Below are positions 43,695 to 53,329 of a stretch of 64,000 bases of DNA, one piece after another. The position numbers and the translations under genes were made by a program. Under the pieces are notes generated by a model. It was not told the origin of the DNA, searched no databases, and saw only the letters and a list, made by a program, of their open reading frames with translations. The first letter of the stretch is position 1. Every line of letters starts with the position of its first letter. Source of the stretch: Oceanobacillus sojae (GTDB lineage: Bacteria; Bacillota; Bacilli; Bacillales; Amphibacillaceae); assembly GCF_007991515.1 (NCBI RefSeq), contig NZ_BJYM01000020.1, forward strand, positions 31,543 to 95,542. The letters run 5' to 3'.

Positions 43695-43799
43695 ATTATC
43701 CAGTGTAAATTCAGTGACCTTCTTGATGGACAAAACGTTTCATTATATTAATAATGAAAACAGACAATTAATTAATAGCAGGAAAAGGTGGAAGTAAGC

Positions 43800-44246
43800 A
43801 TGAAAAAAATACTTATTATTTCATTGCTGATTGCAGTGGGAGTGTTTTTCTTCGTCGGAAAATTTGAGGGAGACAATAAACTATTTGCACAGGTGTTACC
43901 TTCTAATATAAATGAAGCTAATGAAATTAAAGAAATTATGATATATGAAGTAAATCCAACAGGAAAACCAAAAGCAATTTCGCTGACTGAAAAAGATGAT
44001 ATTAATAAGGTATTAGAAGCTTCTGAATCGATGGAGCTCAAAAAAGGTGATGAATTTGTCAGCACGGGGTATCTGGTTCTTTTCCAGGGCTCCAAAGAAA
44101 GCTATACGATGACAGTTGACAAAGAGGGGAATCTTGATATGAATGATCATGAAGAACATTATGAGATTAAAGGAAAAAATGAATTACTTCATATTATTCA
44201 GGCGTTCAAGGACAAATGGGAGCCGATGGATGAGGAAGATAGGTAA
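43800..44246 (+). CDS. Unrecognised exported or membrane-anchored protein
   Basis: The 148-residue product starts with a lysine pair and a hydrophobic stretch (IISLLIAVGVFFFVGKF), which is a signal peptide or anchor, followed by a small acidic domain of about 120 residues (EANEIKEIMIYEVNPTGKPKAISLTEKDDINKVLEA). ATG 43800 is preceded by AAAAGGTGG; an upstream GTG at 43788 would overlap that site. The fold resembles small secreted hypothetical proteins of Bacillaceae with repeated IMIYEV-type strands, but I cannot assign a family or function. It stands alone between the ABC-F terminator and pabA. Confidence 0.72.
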   Translation: MKKILIISLLIAVGVFFFVGKFEGDNKLFAQVLPSNINEANEIKEIMIYEVNPTGKPKAISLTEKDDINKVLEASESMELKKGDEFVSTGYLVLFQGSKESYTMTVDKEGNLDMNDHEEHYEIKGKNELLHIIQAFKDKWEPMDEEDR

Positions 44247-44305
44247 ACTTCCCACTCTCAGCATGTTAAGAAGGATAAAATTTTACGGATAAGGCGGGCA
44301 GAAAA

Positions 44306-44899
44306 ATGCTGTTAATGATTGATAACTATGATTCATTTACCTATAATATTGTACATTATCTGGAGAATTTAGATGAGAAGGTTGTTGTGAAATATAATGA
44401 TCAGCTGACCATAGAAGAAATTAACCAGTGGAAGCCTGAATCCATTATCCTGTCGCCGGGGCCTCATTCACCTCAGGAAGCCGGTATAACCTTAAAAGTC
44501 ATTGATCAGTTTAAGAGTAAGATCCCTATTCTTGGTATTTGCCTTGGCCATCAGGCGATTGGACATGCCTTTGGTGCAGAAGTGATAAAAAATGCTCCTG
44601 TTCATGGGAAGCAATCTCGTATTCTGAACGATCAGAATGGTGTATTTTCACAGCTTCCTGAAAACTTTACTGTAACAAGATATCATTCCTTAAGCATTCA
44701 GCCGGATACGGTACCGGATACCCTTATTGTCACTGCAACAACAGAGGATGGAACAATAATGGGCATCCGTCATAAAACGTATCCAATTGAAGGAATCCAA
44801 TTTCATCCAGAGTCTGTATGTACAGAACACGGCTATGCGCTGTTAAATAATTTCCTGATGCAATATAAAGGGGCAGGAGAGCTGCAAAATGATGGATAA
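44306..44899 (+). CDS. pabA: Aminodeoxychorismate/anthranilate synthase glutaminase subunit
   Basis: A 197-residue class I glutamine amidotransferase. Motifs: [12 protein letters not shown] at the start, [22 protein letters not shown] with nucleophile Cys, and GIQFHPES with the catalytic His. It feeds ammonia to the chorismate-binding subunit encoded next, whose gene overlaps it by 11 bp. In Bacillaceae this subunit often serves both folate and tryptophan synthesis; the pabBC partner here points to folate. Confidence 0.92.
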   Translation: MLLMIDNYDSFTYNIVHYLENLDEKVVVKYNDQLTIEEINQWKPESIILSPGPHSPQEAGITLKVIDQFKSKIPILGICLGHQAIGHAFGAEVIKNAPVHGKQSRILNDQNGVFSQLPENFTVTRYHSLSIQPDTVPDTLIVTATTEDGTIMGIRHKTYPIEGIQFHPESVCTEHGYALLNNFLMQYKGAGELQNDG

Positions 44900-46625
44900 T
44901 ACAAAAATGATTTTTGATTTTTCTTTTGAAGAGGAAGCAGGCGTACGTCGTATTTTTGAAAATCCGGCAGAAATTTTAATTGCAAATACACATGCCGAGG
45001 TCGGTCAAGTATTTGAACAAATGGAAATCTATCAGCAAAGGGGCTTTTATCTGGCTGGTTATATTTCCTATGAAGCTGCAGCTGCTTTCGATAAAAATCT
45101 TATGACACATAGAAAAGGCAGCCTGCCTCTTATCATTATGGGTGTTTTTAAGCGAATGGAGCTGGAAAGTGTGAAGCCGGCAGCCAATCGAGCTTATCCT
45201 CCTGTAAATTGGCAGATGACAACAGAGAAGCAGCAGTATCAGCAAAATATCAAATCCATAAAAGCTGCCATTGCTGAAGGAGATACATATCAGGTGAATT
45301 ACACTGTCCGAATGAAGGCAGATAGACCAGTGGATGCGGATTTATTATATGAACAATTATCGGGTGCACAGCAAGCAAATTATTGTGCACATTTACAAAT
45401 TGGCAATTATCAAATTATATCAGCTTCCCCGGAACTGTTTTTTGAACGAAGAAAGCAGTCTATCCGCACTAAGCCGATGAAAGGGACTATAAAACGGGGA
45501 CAGACACCAGAAGAAGATATCCAAAATAAAAGAATGCTTTCTGAATCAGAAAAGGATCGGGCAGAAAATTTAATGATTGTCGATCTGCTGCGGAATGATT
45601 TATCTAAAATTGCTGTACCGGGTTCTGTCCAGGTTCCAAAGCTGTTTGAAATCGAGGAATATCCTACCGTATATCAAATGACATCAACGGTTATGGCAGA
45701 ATTAAAAGAAAGCCTCAGCAGCTTTGATATTTTTAAAGCATTATTTCCCTGCGGTTCTATCACCGGTGCTCCAAAGCAAAGTACAATGAGTATTATTAAA
45801 CAGCTGGAGGATTCCCCTAGAGAGATTTACTGCGGAAGTATCGGTTTTATCAAGCCAGACCAGGAATCATTGTTTAATGTTGCCATTCGGACTGCATGGA
45901 TGAAGAATGGAAAAAAAGCTGTTTATGGGGTAGGCGGAGGTATTACATGGGATTCAGAGACAGAAGCAGAATATGAAGAAGCATGGGCAAAAGCAGCGAT
46001 TTTAAAAGGAAGCGCATCTTCATTTCAGCTTTTAGAAACAATGAAATATGATGGAACACAGATTCACCGTCTGAGCAGGCATCTGGCCAGACTTGAGCGG
46101 GCAGCCAATCAGTTTCAGTATCCTTATTCGATTGAAAAAATAAAACAGCAGCTGAAGGAACAGATGAAAAAATATTCTGGAACACACCGCATCCGTCTGC
46201 TGTTGGAGCAAGACGGAAAGATAAATATAGCGTTCACAGCACTTTCAGAAGAGCCAAATGCTGTGAGGCGAGTTAGCTTGGCATCATCTCCCATTAATCG
46301 TAAGGATATATTTTATTATTATAAAACAACCAATCGCCAGAATTATAATGACTTTCGCGAGCAGGACAGTACATCATTTGATGTTCTTTTATGGAATGAG
46401 GAAGAGCAGCTGACGGAGTTTACGATTGGTAACTTAGTCGTTAAACAGCATGGGGAATACTATACACCTCCGATTTCTTCTGGATTGCTTGCCGGAACTT
46501 ACAGAGAAGAACTGCTGGAGTATGGAAAAATAAAAGAGAAAATCATCTGGAAGAAAGACATCCCATCCTTTGAAGAGGTTTGGCTGGTTAATAGTCTGCG
46601 CGGCTGGGTAAAAGTAGAATTTTAA
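44889..46625 (+). CDS. Aminodeoxychorismate synthase component I fused to aminodeoxychorismate lyase
   Basis: A bifunctional 578-residue PabBC protein. The N-terminal two thirds form the chorismate-binding domain ([45 protein letters not shown]). From about residue 375 a PLP fold-type IV domain follows ([26 protein letters not shown]), ending with the FTIGNLVV and [13 protein letters not shown] segments of PabC. It converts chorismate to 4-amino-4-deoxychorismate and then p-aminobenzoate for folate. The dispersed repeat starts on the base directly after its stop codon. Confidence 0.92.
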   Translation: MMDNTKMIFDFSFEEEAGVRRIFENPAEILIANTHAEVGQVFEQMEIYQQRGFYLAGYISYEAAAAFDKNLMTHRKGSLPLIIMGVFKRMELESVKPAANRAYPPVNWQMTTEKQQYQQNIKSIKAAIAEGDTYQVNYTVRMKADRPVDADLLYEQLSGAQQANYCAHLQIGNYQIISASPELFFERRKQSIRTKPMKGTIKRGQTPEEDIQNKRMLSESEKDRAENLMIVDLLRNDLSKIAVPGSVQVPKLFEIEEYPTVYQMTSTVMAELKESLSSFDIFKALFPCGSITGAPKQSTMSIIKQLEDSPREIYCGSIGFIKPDQESLFNVAIRTAWMKNGKKAVYGVGGGITWDSETEAEYEEAWAKAAILKGSASSFQLLETMKYDGTQIHRLSRHLARLERAANQFQYPYSIEKIKQQLKEQMKKYSGTHRIRLLLEQDGKINIAFTALSEEPNAVRRVSLASSPINRKDIFYYYKTTNRQNYNDFREQDSTSFDVLLWNEEEQLTEFTIGNLVVKQHGEYYTPPISSGLLAGTYREELLEYGKIKEKIIWKKDIPSFEEVWLVNSLRGWVKVEF

Positions 46626-46840
46626 GAGGATGTTCAAAAAGTCCAACAAAAATGACACGGCGATAAGAGGATCTTCTACTAAAAACGACCACGTCGTGTG
46701 GACAACGCAGAAGTCACCACATCCTGTGGAAGTAACTCGTCGCCTTGAACTTTCGACGCACAGGACGTGCTAGTGTCGGCGGTGTAACACGATGTTACGG
46801 TCTTAGCCGACTGGTCCTTTTCATCGTACTTTTTGAACAC
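46626..46840. repeat. Dispersed repeat, copy 2 (215 bp, with internal hairpin series)
   Basis: It begins GAGGATGTTCAAAAAGTC and ends CTTTTTGAACAC like copy 1 at 1111-1263, but is 62 bp longer. The interior carries small hairpins: CCAC-N5-GTGG, CCACA-TCC-TGTGG, GCAC-AGGAC-GTGC and GTAAC-ACGAT-GTTAC. Copy 1 lacks most of this part. The element abuts the pabBC stop codon exactly. It has the look of a non-coding mobile repeat. Confidence 0.8.
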
Positions 46841-46864
46841 AAATTTTAATAAAAATTTTTCAGG

Positions 46865-46900
46865 AAAAGATTGCATGATTAACCGATGCAATCTTTTTTT
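46865..46900 (+). terminator. Intrinsic terminator downstream of pabBC and the repeat
   Basis: AAAAGATTGCAT pairs perfectly with ATGCAATCTTTT, followed by further T's. It probably is the original pabBC terminator, displaced by the repeat. Confidence 0.9.
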
Positions 46901-47086
46901 ATGCATCCTGAAATAATAGGAATATCACCATGACAAAAGGCTTTTTTAGCTATTCGTTTATTAACATGCATTTTGTATGCAGGTGAAAATAATAATAAAA
47001 AAATAGGTATAAAAATTTTGAGCAAAAGTATATCTGAAATGAAAAAGTTATGATATGATGTATCAGATTCCTGAGGGAGGTTTTAA

Positions 47087-47113
47087 ATGAAATTTATAGT
47101 TAAGGAGAAATGA
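47087..47113 (+). CDS. 8-codon leader peptide before the MFS efflux gene
   Basis: ATG at 47087 opens the frame MKFIVKEK and ends at TGA 47111-47113, 3 nt before the MFS start. GAGGGAGG stands 6 nt before this ATG. The MFS ribosome site AAGGAG (47102-47107) lies inside the little frame, so a translating or stalled ribosome would govern access to it. Confidence 0.6.
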   Translation: MKFIVKEK

Positions 47114-47116
47114 ATT

Positions 47117-48307
47117 ATGAAAAAACAAAATATGACGCTGTCTATCTTGCTGATGAATTTGTTTATTGCATTTTTAGGTATTGGGCTGGTTATTCCAGTT
47201 TTACCTACTATTATGAACGAGATGAATTTATCCGGTTCCGTTGTAGGTTATTTGGTAGCAGCTTTTGCAGTTGCGCAGCTTGTTGTTTCACCGCTGTCTG
47301 GAAGATGGGTTGATGTGTTTGGACGTAAACGCATGATCGTTATCGGACTCTTAATTTTTAGTTTTAGTGAGTTTTTATTCGCTATTGGGAATACCGTAGA
47401 AATCTTATTTATTTCCAGAATCTTAGGTGGAGTGAGTGCTGCTTTTATAATGCCTGCAGTTACAGCATTTATTGCAGATATCACTACACTTGAGTCCAGA
47501 CCGAAAGCGTTAGGATATATGTCAGCAGCGATTAATACAGGATTTATTATCGGTCCTGGACTTGGCGGATTACTGGCAGAAATAGGCCCAAGAATTCCAT
47601 TTTTCGCAGCAGCAGGTTTAGCGTTATTTACTGCGATTCTATCAACGATTACATTACGCGAACCAGAAAGAAATCATGAGGAACAAAAAGAAGAAGTTGG
47701 AGCGAGAAAGCCCGGCTTGGGAAGAATTTTTGTTCCAATGTACTTTATCGCGTTCATTGTTATATTTATAACAGCATTCGGTTTATCTTCATTTGAATCG
47801 TTATTTTCTTTGTTTGTGGATCATAAATTTGCATTTACGCCAAAGGATATTGCGATTATTATTACTGGAGGAGCAATTGTTGGAACAATTGCCCAAGTTG
47901 CTCTGTTTGGCAGATTAACAAATAAATGGGGAGAAATTCGTCTGATTCGTTATTGTCTGATTTTCTCTGCCATTCTTGTAACAACAATGACAGTTGTAGA
48001 AAGCTATGCAATGATTTTATTTGTAACAATTGTTGTTTTTATCGGTTTTGATTTATTAAGACCGGCTGTTACTTCTTATCTGTCCAGAGTAGCTGGAAAT
48101 GAACAAGGATTCGTAGGCGGTATGAACTCCATGTTTACCAGTATCGGAAATGTATTTGGACCAATTGTCGGCGGGATTTTATTTGATATAAATTTAAACT
48201 ACCCATATTATTTTGCAGCAATGGTACTCATGGCGGGTATTGCTGTGGCGATGGTCTGGAAAGAGCCTAAAGCTCAGGTCGAGCAGGCTGTAGAAGAATT
48301 AAAATAA
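47117..48307 (+). CDS. MFS multidrug efflux transporter, NorA/Blt-like
   Basis: A 396-residue carrier with 12 helices. It contains the drug-antiporter motif A (SGRWVDVFGRKRMIVIGL), an arginine in helix IV (ISRILGGVSAAFIMPAVTAFIAD) and motif C (GFIIGPGLGGLLAE), the set of drug/proton antiporters such as NorA, Blt and TetA types. It uses the proton gradient to expel cationic or aromatic compounds. Its start lies 3 nt after a strong short leader frame, which suggests translation-coupled induction by a drug that acts on ribosomes. Confidence 0.88.
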   Translation: MKKQNMTLSILLMNLFIAFLGIGLVIPVLPTIMNEMNLSGSVVGYLVAAFAVAQLVVSPLSGRWVDVFGRKRMIVIGLLIFSFSEFLFAIGNTVEILFISRILGGVSAAFIMPAVTAFIADITTLESRPKALGYMSAAINTGFIIGPGLGGLLAEIGPRIPFFAAAGLALFTAILSTITLREPERNHEEQKEEVGARKPGLGRIFVPMYFIAFIVIFITAFGLSSFESLFSLFVDHKFAFTPKDIAIIITGGAIVGTIAQVALFGRLTNKWGEIRLIRYCLIFSAILVTTMTVVESYAMILFVTIVVFIGFDLLRPAVTSYLSRVAGNEQGFVGGMNSMFTSIGNVFGPIVGGILFDINLNYPYYFAAMVLMAGIAVAMVWKEPKAQVEQAVEELK

Positions 48308-48335
48308 TTGCTAAAAAGAATAAATGGATAGAAGA

Positions 48336-48386
48336 AACGCACTTGTGAGGGCAGAAGCTCTGAAGCACAGGTGCGTTTTTGTTTTT
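48336..48386. terminator. Terminator between convergent MFS and BCCT genes
   Basis: AACGCAC-T-TGTG pairs with CACA-G-GTGCGTT and is followed by TTTGTTTTTC on the plus strand. Confidence 0.8.
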
Positions 48387-48435
48387 CGTAAAATGTAAAT
48401 AAAGTGAAGTTGCAGCCAGTTATATTGCAATAAAA

Positions 48436-50007
48436 TTAACGATCAATATTATCAATTGTAATCGAGTTCGATTTTCTTGCATCTCTTTGCTTATTTAAAT
48501 CTTCTGTAGAAGCCCGCATAAATGACCATGCCAGCAAGATCATAATAAAAATGACCGGGAAACCGGCAACAATACTGGCAGTTTGTAATGTCTCCAGTCC
48601 ACCGATAAACATGAGCACCATGGGTAAAATCATTAACGTAAATGCCCAGAAAATTCGATGCCAGCGGAGCGGCTCGCCGCCGATAAGTCTTTTTTGAGCA
48701 ACGGCTGCCAAAATATAGGAAGCAGAGTCAAAGGTTGTTGCCAGAAAAATAATTGCAAGCACCGTAAACATTGGAATAATGAACCAGGAAATCGGCAGCT
48801 GATCCAAAATAGCTATAATCGCAGCTGATGCGCCATACTCGTTCATAAAGCCAATAACATCAAATGATTGCGACAGCTGCAGATAAAGGCCATAGTTTCC
48901 TAAAATTCCAAAGAACAGTACACAGCCGAGTGTTCCATAAATTAATGTACCCAGCGTCATTTCTTTGATAGTTCTCCCCCGCGAGATTCTTGCAACAAAA
49001 AGCCCGACAAATGGGGCGTAGACGACCCACCAGGCCCAATAGAAGATTGTCCAGGTTTCAGGGAAATTCGTCGCTTCATATCCCGGTATAGAAGCAAGCG
49101 GCTCAAGCCAGGTAGCCATTGTAAAAATATTATTAACGATTCGGCCAAGACTTGTGAAAGTCATTTCACTGATAAATAAGGTTGGTCCAAAGATAAATAC
49201 AAAAGCTAATAGAAAAAGGACAAGCCATATGTTTAGATCGCTGAGCACTTTAATCCCTCTGTTAATTCCGGAATAAGAGCTAGCTGCAAAAATGGCTGTA
49301 CAAACGAGCATAATGATAGCCTGCATTCCCAGAGATACAGGAATTCCGATGACATGATTAACTCCTTCTGCAATCATCGGAGTTCCTAATGCCAATGTTG
49401 TTCCTGCCCCGCCAAGCAAACCAAAAATAAATAAGACGTCAATTAAAGTACCAAGCGGCCCATCCGCATATTTTCCAATTACCGGTCTGGAGGCTTCGCT
49501 AATTTTAAGGATAGGCTTTTTCCGGACATAGTAAAAGTAAGCAATCGGCAGTGCAGGTAATGTATATAATGCCCATGCAATTGGCCCCCAGTGAAACATT
49601 CCATAACTCGCTGCCCAATTAATGGCTTCTTCGGATTCAGGCGTAATGCCAAATGGAGGTCCCTGATAATAGTACGCCCATTCGATCATCCCCCAATATA
49701 AAATACTGGATCCGATACCTGCTGAGAAAAGCATGGCGGCCCATGAAAATGTTCCGAACTCTTTTTTGGTATTTCTTGCACCAAGTTTGATATTACCGTT
49801 TTTACTAAAAGACACATACAGTAAAAAGATAAGAGCGCCCAGCCCTAATAATAAGTATAGAATACCAAAATTTCCTGTAATAAATTCATTTGCCTGATTA
49901 ATGACAGCTGCGCCTGCTTCCGGAAATAAAGTTAAAGGAATAACAACACTAAACAGGATAACTAGTGCAAATATAAAAGTAGGCCAGTCAATTAAACGTT
50001 TATTCAT
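48436..50007 (-). CDS. BCCT family osmolyte transporter (OpuD/BetT-like)
   Basis: The 523-residue carrier has 12 helices and the BCCT signature: GIGSSILYWGMIEWAYYYQ, GMFHWGPIAWALYTLPALPIAYFYY, and WAWWVVYAPFVGLFVARISRGRT, whose tryptophans form the substrate box. These are betaine, choline or carnitine transporters, usually sodium- or proton-driven. ATG 50007 follows GGGAGAT; an earlier start would include that site. The C-terminal tail is short and charged, unlike long osmosensory BetP tails. It is divergent from the M20 peptidase gene. Confidence 0.9.
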   Translation of the reverse strand: MNKRLIDWPTFIFALVILFSVVIPLTLFPEAGAAVINQANEFITGNFGILYLLLGLGALIFLLYVSFSKNGNIKLGARNTKKEFGTFSWAAMLFSAGIGSSILYWGMIEWAYYYQGPPFGITPESEEAINWAASYGMFHWGPIAWALYTLPALPIAYFYYVRKKPILKISEASRPVIGKYADGPLGTLIDVLFIFGLLGGAGTTLALGTPMIAEGVNHVIGIPVSLGMQAIIMLVCTAIFAASSYSGINRGIKVLSDLNIWLVLFLLAFVFIFGPTLFISEMTFTSLGRIVNNIFTMATWLEPLASIPGYEATNFPETWTIFYWAWWVVYAPFVGLFVARISRGRTIKEMTLGTLIYGTLGCVLFFGILGNYGLYLQLSQSFDVIGFMNEYGASAAIIAILDQLPISWFIIPMFTVLAIIFLATTFDSASYILAAVAQKRLIGGEPLRWHRIFWAFTLMILPMVLMFIGGLETLQTASIVAGFPVIFIMILLAWSFMRASTEDLNKQRDARKSNSITIDNIDR

Positions 50008-50348
50008 TATTTCATCTCCCATCTATGTTGAAGCATGCTTTTAGCAGATAAAAAATGGTTGTTTAAAAAGCATAGTTATGTTTAAAGGGTGCCCTATTTA
50101 TCAGATAAAAAACATTATTTAAGGCATTCAGGCCTGTATCTGAAGACAGTAAAGTACTCACTCCAGTAAGGCAGAATTTTTCACTGCTGTCTACACATTT
50201 TTAAGTTATAAGTAGAAGCAGCATCATATCTGAACCTTTCTTAGGAGATTATAACTGTATCGTTTATGCTGTAAATACGCTAAAATGGAGTTAGATAAGT
50301 TTTGTTCAATAAATTAAAAAGTATATGAAATTATTGGAGGAGAAGCTC
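50008..50348. other. 341-bp divergent intergenic region, no further feature recognised
   Basis: Holds the BCCT ribosome site, the M20 ribosome site (GGAGGAG near 50336-50342) and presumably both promoters. A small CAGGCCTG palindrome lies near 50130. I see no gene, riboswitch or strong hairpin. Confidence 0.4.
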
Positions 50349-51572
50349 ATGACTATTTCAGAACAAATGAAAAAGATTCAAGCAGATGAAAATGTCCAAA
50401 AGGCATTGGAGCAAATTAAGGAAGAAGACAGTCTTACCATAGAGAAGCAGAAAATGCTGACAGAAATTCCCGCTCCACCCTTTAAGGAAGAGAAACGGGC
50501 GGAAGCATACAAAAAATTATTAGAAGATTATGATTTAGAAGATGTACATATGGACGAAGAGGGAAATGTCTTTGGAAAAAGAAGCGGAACAGGAGATGGA
50601 CCGATACTGGTTGTTTCTGCACATCTGGATACCGTTTTTCCAGAAGGGACAGATACAACTGTCATAGAAAAAGAAGGCAAGCTTCATGCACCAGGTATCG
50701 GAGATGATACAAGAGGGTTAGCAGAGGTGTTAGCTGTTATCCGGGCATTGCAGGATTCCAATGTAAAAACAGTTGGTGATATTATTATCGGCGGAACAGT
50801 CGGTGAAGAAGGGGCCGGAGATCTGCGTGGAGTGAAGGCATATTTTAAAGAAAATAAAGCAGACGGCTATATCTCCGTTGACGGTTCTAATTTAGAGACG
50901 ATGATATATTTGGGGACAGGCAGCTTCCGGTATCGTATTACTTTTCAAGGAAAAGGCGGGCACAGCTTTGGTGATTTTGGAACGCCAAGTGCAACGCATG
51001 CCCTGGGCAGAGCAATTGCGGCAATCGCAGATTTGGAAACAAAGACAGATCCGAAAACAACCTTCTCCGTTGGGCCAATTGAAGGCGGTTCATCTGTAAA
51101 TGCAATTTCTGAGCAAGCATCGATGGAGGTCGATCTTCGTTCTAACTCTATGGAAGAATTAATAGAGCTTGATAAAAAATTCCTAGCCATTGTGGAAGAA
51201 GCATGTCAGAAGGAGAATGAGCGCTGGGGCAAAGACTCTATGACTGTAGAGGTTGAAAAATTTGGAAACCGTCCCCCGGCATCACAAAGTAAAGAGGCGC
51301 CTATTGTTCAAGCACTTGCTGAAGCGATTAAAGGTGTAGGGAAGGAACCAGTATATGGCGAGCCAGTCAGTACAGATGCAAACTACCCGATGAGTTTAGG
51401 CATTCCTGCTGTGACTTCCGGTTTAGGCGGGAAAGCAGGCGGCACACATACGTTAAAAGAATGGTTCGATCCAGAGGATGCTTATCTTGCTGTCCAAAAG
51501 CACTTCTTATTTATTCTGAGTCTTGTCGGTGTGGATGGACTGACAACACCAATTCTTACAAAGGAAGCATAA
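50349..51572 (+). CDS. M20/M25/M40 family metallopeptidase (PepT-like)
   Basis: A cytosolic 407-residue di-zinc peptidase. Motifs appear in order: SAHLDTVFPEGT, the zinc-bridging GIGDDTRGLAEV, GTVGEEGAGDLRG with the catalytic Glu, DGSN, and GGHSFGDFGTPSATHALG in the lid domain. ATG 50349 lies behind GGAGGAG. Members of this PepT-like group cleave di- or tripeptides. The amidase gene 71 bp downstream is on the same strand, with only a hairpin between them. Confidence 0.88.
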   Translation: MTISEQMKKIQADENVQKALEQIKEEDSLTIEKQKMLTEIPAPPFKEEKRAEAYKKLLEDYDLEDVHMDEEGNVFGKRSGTGDGPILVVSAHLDTVFPEGTDTTVIEKEGKLHAPGIGDDTRGLAEVLAVIRALQDSNVKTVGDIIIGGTVGEEGAGDLRGVKAYFKENKADGYISVDGSNLETMIYLGTGSFRYRITFQGKGGHSFGDFGTPSATHALGRAIAAIADLETKTDPKTTFSVGPIEGGSSVNAISEQASMEVDLRSNSMEELIELDKKFLAIVEEACQKENERWGKDSMTVEVEKFGNRPPASQSKEAPIVQALAEAIKGVGKEPVYGEPVSTDANYPMSLGIPAVTSGLGGKAGGTHTLKEWFDPEDAYLAVQKHFLFILSLVGVDGLTTPILTKEA

Positions 51573-51579
51573 AAGACAC

Positions 51580-51613
51580 TCACCAGCTGCCTGTATAATC
51601 AGCCAGCTGGTGA
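51580..51613 (+). terminator. Hairpin between the M20 peptidase and amidase genes
   Basis: TCACCAGCTG and CAGCTGGTGA pair perfectly around a 14-nt loop. There is no U-run, so partial termination or mRNA protection is likelier than full termination. Confidence 0.45.
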
Positions 51614-51643
51614 AATAGAGTTTGCTGTAAAAGGAGTGAAAAG

Positions 51644-53137
51644 GTGCATTTTCGTGAATATAAAAACTATGATGCAACCGGTTTGGCAGAGCTTATTCAA
51701 CGTAAGGAGGTCCACCCATCTGAATTAATGAATATTGCTTTTAAACAGCTGCATCAAGTTAATCCGCAATTAAATATGATTACACATCATCGGGAAGAAG
51801 CAGCCAAAAAAGAAGCAAATCAATTTCCTGTTCAGGATGCTGCTTTTTCAGGCGTGCCTATTTTGATGAAAAATATATCTCAATCTATCGAAGGTGAAAA
51901 ATTAACTTCCGGCTCAAAACTTTTGCAGAGTCATGTGGAAAAGCATGATAATTATTTTGTGAAAAAATTTCGGGATGCAGGATTTTTATTTATGGGGCAT
52001 ACAAATAGTCCTGAGTTTGGCTTGAAAAATATTACCGAACCAAAGCTGTATGGGCCGACAAGAAACCCTTGGGACCAATCCTGTTCTCCTGGAGGCTCAA
52101 GCGGAGGGGCTGCAGCTGCAGTAGCCTCTGGAGTTATTCCAATTGCAGGAGCGAGTGATGGAGGCGGATCTATCCGGATACCTGCATCCTTCAGCGGGTT
52201 AGTCGGATTAAAGCCGACAAGGGGAAGAACACCGGTAGGACCCGGAGCTGGCAGACAGTGGCAGGGAGCATCCATTAATTTTGTATTAACCAAAACCGTA
52301 CGGGATTGCGCTGCAATGCTGGATCAATTACAGGTTGTTGAACCACATGCCGCTTTTCAGGCACCATTATATGAAAAAGGTTATCGAAATACTATGTCTG
52401 AAAAACTTCCTAAACAGCTGCGGATTGCCTTTAGCACAGAATCGCCGGTAGGAACCCCTGTTTCAGAGGATGCGAAAAAAGCGGTGCAGCAATTTGTCCG
52501 TAACCTGGAACAGGATGGGCATATTGTGGAAGAAAAACAAACATCAATTGACGGTATCCAGTTAATGCGTGATTACTATGTCATGAACAGCGGCGAAATG
52601 AATGCTGTCATTCAAGGACTGGAGAAAGCAATGCGAGCACCTTTAACTGCAGAAGATATGGAAATAGAATCCTGGCTGCTTCATCAAGCTGGGAAATCCG
52701 TTTCAGCTGCAGATTACTCTGACAGCCTGGCATCATGGGACCGAGCAGCTGAAATCATGTCTATTTTTCATCAGACGTATGATTTTTATATTTCTCCGGC
52801 AACAGCTTTCCAAGCGCCGAAAGTTGGAGAGCTGACGATGACAGAAAAAATGGAGCAGGAGTTTAAAGAAAGAATGGCTGTAGAAAAAGAGAAGCTGAGT
52901 ATTATTTATGACATGTTTTTACCAAGCTTAACGTACACACCATTTACGCAGCTTGCTAATTTAACAGGACAGCCTGCGATTTCTCTGCCGCTACATCTGA
53001 CTGAGGATGGATTGCCAATCGGTGTCCAGATAATGGCGGGAAAAGGTGAGGAACATCGTCTATTGCAGCTTGCTTATGAAATAGAGCAAAGTGAATTATG
53101 GCAAGGAATGCAAGGAAATCCTTATTTTCAAGAATAA
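51644..53137 (+). CDS. Amidase signature (GatA-like) enzyme
   Basis: A 497-residue amidase-signature hydrolase with the Ser-Ser-Lys triad: Lys in PILMKNIS, the first Ser in the glycine-rich SPGGSSGGAAAAVASG, and the nucleophile Ser in DGGGSIRIPASFSG. Translation starts at GTG 51644 behind AAAGGAGTG. It is not the tRNA-amidating GatA, since gatB/gatC are absent and it sits with a peptidase and ends in a terminator. It probably hydrolyses a small carboxamide or peptide amide. Confidence 0.88.
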   Translation: MHFREYKNYDATGLAELIQRKEVHPSELMNIAFKQLHQVNPQLNMITHHREEAAKKEANQFPVQDAAFSGVPILMKNISQSIEGEKLTSGSKLLQSHVEKHDNYFVKKFRDAGFLFMGHTNSPEFGLKNITEPKLYGPTRNPWDQSCSPGGSSGGAAAAVASGVIPIAGASDGGGSIRIPASFSGLVGLKPTRGRTPVGPGAGRQWQGASINFVLTKTVRDCAAMLDQLQVVEPHAAFQAPLYEKGYRNTMSEKLPKQLRIAFSTESPVGTPVSEDAKKAVQQFVRNLEQDGHIVEEKQTSIDGIQLMRDYYVMNSGEMNAVIQGLEKAMRAPLTAEDMEIESWLLHQAGKSVSAADYSDSLASWDRAAEIMSIFHQTYDFYISPATAFQAPKVGELTMTEKMEQEFKERMAVEKEKLSIIYDMFLPSLTYTPFTQLANLTGQPAISLPLHLTEDGLPIGVQIMAGKGEEHRLLQLAYEIEQSELWQGMQGNPYFQE

Positions 53138-53143
53138 TCTGTT

Positions 53144-53187
53144 AACCCCCTTTTGAAGCTATTTTTTTCAGCTTCAAAAGGGGTTTG
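53144..53187 (+). terminator. Strong terminator after the amidase gene
   Basis: AACCCCCTTTTGAAGCT pairs with AGCTTCAAAAGGGGTTT (one mismatch), one of the longest stems in the window. Confidence 0.92.
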
Positions 53188-53267
53188 TTATTCAAATGAG
53201 TTTAAGCAATTAACATAACAAATCAGCTATGCTGTCTTACTTTTCCACAAAATGAAAATCTGATTAC

Positions 53268-53298
53268 TTGACCTAAAGTAGGCTTTAGGTATTAAGAT
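53268..53298 (+). promoter_or_regulatory. MerR-type promoter with 19-bp spacer and dyad
   Basis: TTGACC and TAAGAT are separated by 19 bp, with the dyad ACCTAAAG-TAGG-CTTTAGGT (53271-53290) filling the spacer. Over-long spacers with such dyads are the hallmark of MerR-family control. No merR-like gene is in the window. Confidence 0.72.
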
Positions 53299-53329
53299 AG
53301 GAATTATAATAAAAAGGAGATGAAAAGCA

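Noticed and set aside
51644..53137. Assignment of the amidase as GatA of the tRNA-dependent amidotransferase
   Set aside because: gatC and gatB are absent, and the gene ends in a strong terminator beside a peptidase gene.
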